Position numbers and translations under genes: made by a program | Shown here: in pieces, positions 7,072 to 11,033 of the stretch | Numbering within the stretch: the stretch's first letter is position 1 | Layout of the letters: each line of letters starts with the position of its first letter | Notes under the pieces: generated by a model | What the model saw: the letters and a program-made list of their open reading frames with translations, nothing else | Databases searched by the model: none | What the model was told of the DNA's origin: nothing | Origin: a bacterium | GTDB taxonomy: Bacteria > JAMCPX01 | NCBI GenBank assembly: GCA_021815065.1 | Contig: JAKAHI010000014.1 | Span: 1-11,033 of the forward strand | DNA: 11,033 nucleotides | Direction of reading: 5' to 3'

Positions 7072-7606
7072 CAAGAGGAAAGTTCAGGAACGCATACACG
7101 GGGTGCTCGTGTCGGTAAACCGTGTAGGTGTTCTTATAACGGGTAAAAGCGGTATAGGAAAGAGTGAGTGTGCTCTTGAGCTTATCACGAGGCACCACAA
7201 AATCGTAGCCGATGACCTGGTCATTGCCGGCATCGAGCACGGTAATCTGTTCGGTAAAAGCGATCCTCTTATACGAGGATACATGGAACTGCACGGCCTG
7301 GGCGTCATAAAAGTCCAATCGCATTTTGGCAAAAACGCCCTGTGCCCTAAAAAGCGTATAGATATGGTTATAGACTTTATCGATTGGGACAAATCAAGCC
7401 ATGCGAGGGGCTTTTTAAAACCCTACACGTACAGCATTCTGGGGAAAACACTGCCCCTCGTAAAACTGCCCGTCCGGCCGGCACGGAATATGGCTTCACT
7501 GGTCGAGGTGGCCGTTACAAGTTTTCTCTTGAAAAAACAGGGGATAGATGAGGCAAAAGAACTGGAACAGAGGATTTCAGAAAGGATCGGGAGTACCCAT
7601 GGATAG
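7055..7606 (+). CDS. hprK: HPr kinase/phosphorylase, C-terminal catalytic domain only
   Basis: The protein belongs to the HPr kinase/phosphorylase family, which phosphorylates HPr on Ser46 and can remove that phosphate. Visible motifs, numbered from the GTG at 7055 (183 residues): IHGVLV with the conserved His15, Walker A GKSGIGKS (30-37), VADD (51-54), the signature region ELHGLG (78-83) and the C-terminal PVRPARN. Full-length enzymes are about 310 residues with a separate N-terminal domain; that domain is missing here and cannot lie upstream, because hpf occupies that sequence. Alphaproteobacteria have similarly minimal forms. In the signature the usual arginine (E-x-R-G-x-G) is histidine at residue 80. 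The start is uncertain: the GTG at 7055 overlaps hpf by 17 bases and has no good ribosome binding site; ATG 7007 is another option with a weak GAAAGGG before it. The gene overlaps rapZ by 8 bases. The substrate HPr is encoded three genes downstream. Confidence 0.9.
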   Translation: MPDINNKRKVQERIHGVLVSVNRVGVLITGKSGIGKSECALELITRHHKIVADDLVIAGIEHGNLFGKSDPLIRGYMELHGLGVIKVQSHFGKNALCPKKRIDMVIDFIDWDKSSHARGFLKPYTYSILGKTLPLVKLPVRPARNMASLVEVAVTSFLLKKQGIDEAKELEQRISERIGSTHG

Positions 7607-8474
7607 CAGGTCACCCCTGAACATCGTGATCGTGACAGGCATGTCCGGCTCGGGCAAAACGACCGCAATGGCCATGCTTGAGGACATGGGCTTTTTTTGC
7701 ATCGACAACATTCCCTTACAGCTTATACCGAAGTTTATCGATCTGATAACGGATTCAAAAGAGGACATCAGGAACATAGCCTTTTCAATAGATGTACGGG
7801 GAAGGGGCTTTTTTGCAGATCTGTCCCGCCAGCTTCAGGCGTTGAAATCCACGAAAGACACGGTTACCATCATATTCCTTGATTCCTCCGACAGTGTTCT
7901 CCTGAAACGGTACAGCGAAACGAGGAGAAAGCATCCCCTTGCGCAGAATATACCCATAGAAGAGGGATTCCTCCTTGAGAGAAAGTACCTCGAGGAAATC
8001 AAGAGCCAGGCGGATCACCTCATAGATACATCAAACTTTACCGTTCATGATTTGAAAAAAGAGCTGAGGATGTTTATCCAGCAATCCACAAAAACAAAAT
8101 CTATGACAATCATTCTGCAATCATTCGGTTATAGATTCGGTATTCCTACTGATACGGACATGGTCTTTGACGTACGATTTCTCAGGAACCCATATTTTGT
8201 ACCGGAGTTAAAAAATTGCACAGGCCTTGACAAGGATGTAATCCTTTATGTTAAGGGTAATGACACGACGATTAAGTTTCTCGAGCTTTTAAAAAAGTTC
8301 ATGGAATTTACCATTCCGCTTTATGATGCAGAGGGAAAGAGTTACCTCACCGTATCATTCGGGTGTACCGGCGGCAGGCACAGGTCCGTAACGATCGTGG
8401 AAGAGGTAAAAGACATGATAACCGGTTTAGGGTATACCCCCATAATAAAACACCGGGACATAGCAAAGGAGTAA
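7599..8474 (+). CDS. rapZ: RapZ/YvcJ-family nucleotide-binding regulator
   Basis: With the ATG at 7599 the protein has 291 residues, close to the 284 of E. coli RapZ. The N-terminal P-loop domain has Walker A GMSGSGKT at 14-21. The C-terminal domain carries FDVRFLRNP (190-198), a TGLD segment, and CTGGRHRS (256-263), all hallmark motifs. In E. coli RapZ binds small RNAs and controls glucosamine-6-phosphate synthase; in Bacillus the homologue YvcJ hydrolyses GTP. Which role applies here is unknown, but the PTS context is the usual one for the family. An in-frame ATG at 7548 would add 17 residues lying inside hprK and not resembling the family; the 7599 start has GGGAG a few bases upstream, and its first residues lead straight into the P-loop strand. 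It overlaps hprK by 8 bases and ends 3 bases before the EIIA gene. Confidence 0.96.
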   Translation: MDSRSPLNIVIVTGMSGSGKTTAMAMLEDMGFFCIDNIPLQLIPKFIDLITDSKEDIRNIAFSIDVRGRGFFADLSRQLQALKSTKDTVTIIFLDSSDSVLLKRYSETRRKHPLAQNIPIEEGFLLERKYLEEIKSQADHLIDTSNFTVHDLKKELRMFIQQSTKTKSMTIILQSFGYRFGIPTDTDMVFDVRFLRNPYFVPELKNCTGLDKDVILYVKGNDTTIKFLELLKKFMEFTIPLYDAEGKSYLTVSFGCTGGRHRSVTIVEEVKDMITGLGYTPIIKHRDIAKE

Positions 8475-8477
8475 ACA

Positions 8478-8885
8478 ATGGTTGGGATTGTTGTTGTTGC
8501 ACACGGTCAGTTTGCAAATGAATTGGTTGCAACCACGGAATTCATTGTCGGCAAAAAAGACTATATAACGTCCGTTATGACAGACCCCACAAAACCTGTC
8601 GAGGTCTTGCGGGATGGGATTGCGAGCGCCATCAAAAGGGTCGATAAAGGAGAAGGTGTACTTATTCTGACCGATATGTTCGGCGGTACGCCATCAAACA
8701 TCAGCCTGTCCTTCCTCAGCGGGGGCCTTGTCGAAGTCCTCGCAGGCGTAAATCTGCCGATGCTGATCAAGCTGGCATCCATGGACACAAAAATGCCGAT
8801 AAAGGAGCTCGCCAATATGATAAAGGAGTACGGCAGGAAGAACATCATACTTGCCGATGACGTATTGAACAAAACGGGATCATGA
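8478..8885 (+). CDS. PTS EIIA component, mannose family
   Basis: This 135-residue single-domain protein matches the EIIA-Man (ManX N-terminal) fold. VVVAHGQFA carries the predicted phosphorylated histidine at His9, and DMFGGTPSN at 66-74 is the family signature. It should accept phosphate from HPr. No EIIB, EIIC or EIID transporter subunits are encoded in the window, so it more likely acts as a regulatory phosphoacceptor than in sugar import (inference). The start has a good AAAGGAG at 6 bases' spacing that overlaps the rapZ stop. Its stop overlaps the HPr start as ATGA, so the two are probably translated in a coupled way. The 135-residue length is that of a free EIIA domain, without a fused EIIB domain. 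Confidence 0.93.
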   Translation: MVGIVVVAHGQFANELVATTEFIVGKKDYITSVMTDPTKPVEVLRDGIASAIKRVDKGEGVLILTDMFGGTPSNISLSFLSGGLVEVLAGVNLPMLIKLASMDTKMPIKELANMIKEYGRKNIILADDVLNKTGS

Positions 8886-9151
8886 AAGAAGGAAATTTTA
8901 TCGTCAGTAATAAACTCGGTTTCCACGCCAGGGCGGCTGCTCAGTTCGTGAAGCTCGCAAACACCTACGAATGCGAGATCTATGTATACAAAAACGGCGA
9001 ACGGGCGAACGGGAAAAGCATACTCGGTCTCTTAACGCTTGCCGCTGCAAAAGGTACTACATTGAAGATCATGGCAGACGGGAAGGACGAAGAAACAGCA
9101 TTCGTTTCCCTGCAAAGACTGATAGAAAACAAGTTCGGTGAAGAACAATGA
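8882..9151 (+). CDS. ptsH: Phosphocarrier protein HPr
   Basis: This 89-residue protein is the small phosphocarrier between EI and EIIA. His15, the EI-dependent phosphorylation site, lies in LGFHARAAAQ with Arg17 kept; the proline that often follows it (HxRPA) is alanine here, a variant I recall from other proteobacterial HPr/NPr proteins. Ser46 lies in NGKSILGLL, the context recognised by HPr kinase, in agreement with hprK three genes upstream. The two sites together imply dual control: PEP-dependent transfer at His15 and ATP-dependent phosphorylation at Ser46. The gene overlaps both neighbours by 4 bases (ATGA on each side), which favours similar expression of EIIA, HPr and EI. The name follows function; a regulatory-PTS name such as ptsO/npr would also be defensible. 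Confidence 0.95.
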   Translation: MKEGNFIVSNKLGFHARAAAQFVKLANTYECEIYVYKNGERANGKSILGLLTLAAAKGTTLKIMADGKDEETAFVSLQRLIENKFGEEQ

Positions 9152-10872
9152 CGGTCTACCTGAAAGGCATAGCAATATCTCCCGGCTGGGCAACAGGCAA
9201 GGCAATTATGCCCATCAGCTCGGTATTCGATATATCCCGCTACCATATATCCGCCGATACGGTGCCTTCGGAAATAAACAGGTTCCTTTCCGCAATCGAA
9301 AAATCGAAAAAGGAGATCCAGGGTATTTCAGAAAAGATAGATCCCGTCTCCGGAAAAGAGGCATTGCTCATACTCGATATGCACATGATGATACTCGAGG
9401 ACAAGTCGTTTGTAGAAAATGTCATTACCAGAATAAGGGACAACTCCATAAACACCGAATGGGCATTGACCGAGGTCCTCAGCAACATAGAAAAGACCTT
9501 CGATAGGATCGAAGACGAATATATCAAAGAAAGAAAGTTTGACGTAGCCCACGAAGGACAAAGGATCCTGAAAAATCTTTCCGGACAGGAAGCAACCTAC
9601 GATCTCGCAGAACCGGGCATCATCGTCTTATCAAGTTTTGCCATGTCGAACACGCCGTATCTCATGAAAGATAATGTCATAGGTCTTGCACTCGAAACGG
9701 GCGGGCTCGTCTCCCACCCTGCGATTATAGCACGCTCGCTTGGAATCCCGGCTGTCGCCGGCATAAAGAATCTGGCAAGTAAGATACGGGACGGACAAAA
9801 CATACTTATCGATGGAGATAACGGCATCCTGATAGTAGAGCCGGAACTCGAGATCATCAATAAATATCAGGACACAAGGGCACATAAAAAGGGAAGCGAT
9901 ACCCTCCATGAGGTAAGGAGCAGCACACAAACAAAAGACGGTACCGCTATCAAGATAATGGCAAACATAGAATTTCTTGAGGAAGCGGAAGATGCTTTTA
10001 ACGCGGGGGCGGAAGGAATCGGCCTCGTAAGGACCGAGTATCTCTACACTCGAAAGAGAGAGCTTCCCTCGGAAGAGACAAGTTTTATGCATTATTCCAC
10101 CATTACAAAACTGTTTTCCGGTTCCCAGGTTACGATAAGAACCCTTGATATCGGGGGCGACAAAATATTCTCGGAACTCTATAAAAAGTCCGAGAACCCG
10201 GCCCTCGGATTACGGGGTATCAGGGTCTGTCTGAAAGAACAATCCCTCTTCAGAACACAGATAAGGGCTATTCTCAGGGCAAGTGCATTGGGCGAAATAG
10301 GCATATTGTTGCCCATGATCTCATCCGTCGGCGAAGTCCAAACCGCAAAGAAGATCATCGAAGAAGAGCGGAAAAATCTTGCCGCGAACGGCTACAAAAC
10401 CGGCGCGACAAAACTCGGTGCGCTGATCGAAACTCCGGCCGCTGCAATGATCGTGGACAGCCTGTCCGGTACGCTTGATTTTGTAAGCGTCGGGACAAAC
10501 GATCTGATCCAGTATACCATGGCCATCGATCGGGGTGACGAAGACGTGTCCTACCTCTACCAGCCCTTGCATCCCGCTGTACTAAGGATACTCCTGTTAA
10601 TAGCCGAACAGGCGGAGAGGAGCAAAATACCGGCACAGATTTGCGGAGAAATGGCAAGCGTGCCGCTTTATCTTCCGCTTTTGATAGGTATGGGTTTTTC
10701 CGAATTAAGCATGAATATCGGCATCATGAACAGAGCAAGAAGATTCATAGCAAAGATCAACAGGGCACATGCAAAGACGCTGGTAAGAGAGGCGGTAAAA
10801 CTTCCATCCGCAGAAGAGGTCGAGAAATTTATCATGAACACCTACACGAAAGAGCTCGAAGATGAAGCTTGA
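9148..10872 (+). CDS. ptsI: PTS enzyme I (PEP-protein phosphotransferase)
   Basis: EI autophosphorylates from PEP and passes phosphate to HPr His15. The protein has 574 residues, the same size class as E. coli PtsI (575). It starts with KGIAISPGWATGKA (the EI N-terminal strand). The phosphorylated histidine is His190 in GGLVSHPAIIARS. The C-terminal PEP-binding barrel shows GLVRTEYLY (Arg295), IRTLDIGGDK (Arg331), NPALGLRGIR, GTNDLIQYTMAIDR and the catalytic Cys499 in ICGEM. There is no extra GAF domain at the N-terminus, so it is the PtsI form rather than the longer PtsP form of PTS-Ntr. The start overlaps the HPr stop (ATGA), and the end overlaps the next gene by 11 bases. Confidence 0.97.
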   Translation: MTVYLKGIAISPGWATGKAIMPISSVFDISRYHISADTVPSEINRFLSAIEKSKKEIQGISEKIDPVSGKEALLILDMHMMILEDKSFVENVITRIRDNSINTEWALTEVLSNIEKTFDRIEDEYIKERKFDVAHEGQRILKNLSGQEATYDLAEPGIIVLSSFAMSNTPYLMKDNVIGLALETGGLVSHPAIIARSLGIPAVAGIKNLASKIRDGQNILIDGDNGILIVEPELEIINKYQDTRAHKKGSDTLHEVRSSTQTKDGTAIKIMANIEFLEEAEDAFNAGAEGIGLVRTEYLYTRKRELPSEETSFMHYSTITKLFSGSQVTIRTLDIGGDKIFSELYKKSENPALGLRGIRVCLKEQSLFRTQIRAILRASALGEIGILLPMISSVGEVQTAKKIIEEERKNLAANGYKTGATKLGALIETPAAAMIVDSLSGTLDFVSVGTNDLIQYTMAIDRGDEDVSYLYQPLHPAVLRILLLIAEQAERSKIPAQICGEMASVPLYLPLLIGMGFSELSMNIGIMNRARRFIAKINRAHAKTLVREAVKLPSAEEVEKFIMNTYTKELEDEA

Positions 10873-11033
10873 TCATATTGCAATCGTGGTAAAAGATTTG
10901 GAGGAGGCCGTTGCAACGTACAGCCGGAAACTCGGGGTACCCCTTGAGTCAAGGCAACGCGTAGAACCCGAGGGGGTGGAGATAGCGGTTATGTCCCTGG
11001 ATAACACACGCATCGAGCTTCTCCATCCTCTGG
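10862..11033 (+). CDS. Methylmalonyl-CoA epimerase-like protein (glyoxalase fold), cut by the right edge
   Basis: Only the first 57 codons are in the window. The sequence begins MKLDHIAIVVKDLEEAVATY, a typical first beta-alpha unit of the vicinal-oxygen-chelate (glyoxalase/epimerase) fold, with a likely metal-binding histidine at residue 5. It continues with LGVPLESRQRVEPEGVEIAV and TRIELLHPL, which supplies the second expected metal-ligand glutamate. Methylmalonyl-CoA epimerase converts the (S) and (R) forms of methylmalonyl-CoA in propionate metabolism. The EGVEIA and IELLxP patterns favour that family over lactoylglutathione lyase, but the C-terminal half is needed to be sure. It overlaps the end of ptsI by 11 bases in a different frame, so it belongs to the same transcript. 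Confidence 0.82.
   Translation, partial: MKLDHIAIVVKDLEEAVATYSRKLGVPLESRQRVEPEGVEIAVMSLDNTRIELLHPL

Overview
The window looks like a piece of a Gram-negative chromosome from the deltaproteobacterial (Desulfobacterota-type) part of the tree. This is inferred from protein content and gene order: a two-subunit glycyl-tRNA synthetase followed directly by pyruvate phosphate dikinase, and opposite it an hpf-hprK-rapZ-EIIA-HPr-EI cluster ending in a methylmalonyl-CoA epimerase-like gene. Base composition and codon use look even across the window. I see no insertion sequences, phage genes, CRISPR arrays, tRNAs or rRNAs.

Layout. On the minus strand at the left edge is the 5' part of a lipoprotein gene (1-219). 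A 238-base gap (220-457) follows, holding an intrinsic terminator and a 16-base AT palindrome. Then, read right to left, comes a tight minus-strand operon glyQ (6386-5502), glyS (5505-3229), ppdK (3220-458). A 142-base divergent intergenic region (6387-6528) carries one plausible promoter for each direction. From 6529 to the right edge runs a plus-strand operon: hpf, hprK (kinase domain only), rapZ, a mannose-family EIIA, HPr, ptsI and the start of a methylmalonyl-CoA epimerase-like gene. Its genes overlap by 4-17 bases or are 3 bases apart, which suggests one translationally coupled transcript.

How the genes work together. EI (ptsI) takes phosphate from PEP and passes it to HPr His15. HPr can pass it to the EIIA domain, whose active-site His9 is present. 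No EIIB or EIIC transporter is encoded in the window, so this resembles the regulatory, transport-independent PTS of many proteobacteria. HPr also keeps Ser46 in a kinase-type context, matching the adjacent HPr kinase. RapZ is an NTP-binding regulator usually encoded beside such PTS genes. The divergent operon makes glycyl-tRNA synthetase and PPDK, an enzyme homologous to EI that interconverts pyruvate and PEP, the phosphate donor of EI.

These are mostly recognisable housekeeping and regulatory genes, and I do not see a wholly new system. The points most worth a second look are a four-cysteine zinc-ribbon-like insertion in the catalytic barrel of PPDK, an HPr kinase reduced to its C-terminal domain with a changed signature residue, and a roughly 50-residue insertion in GlyS.
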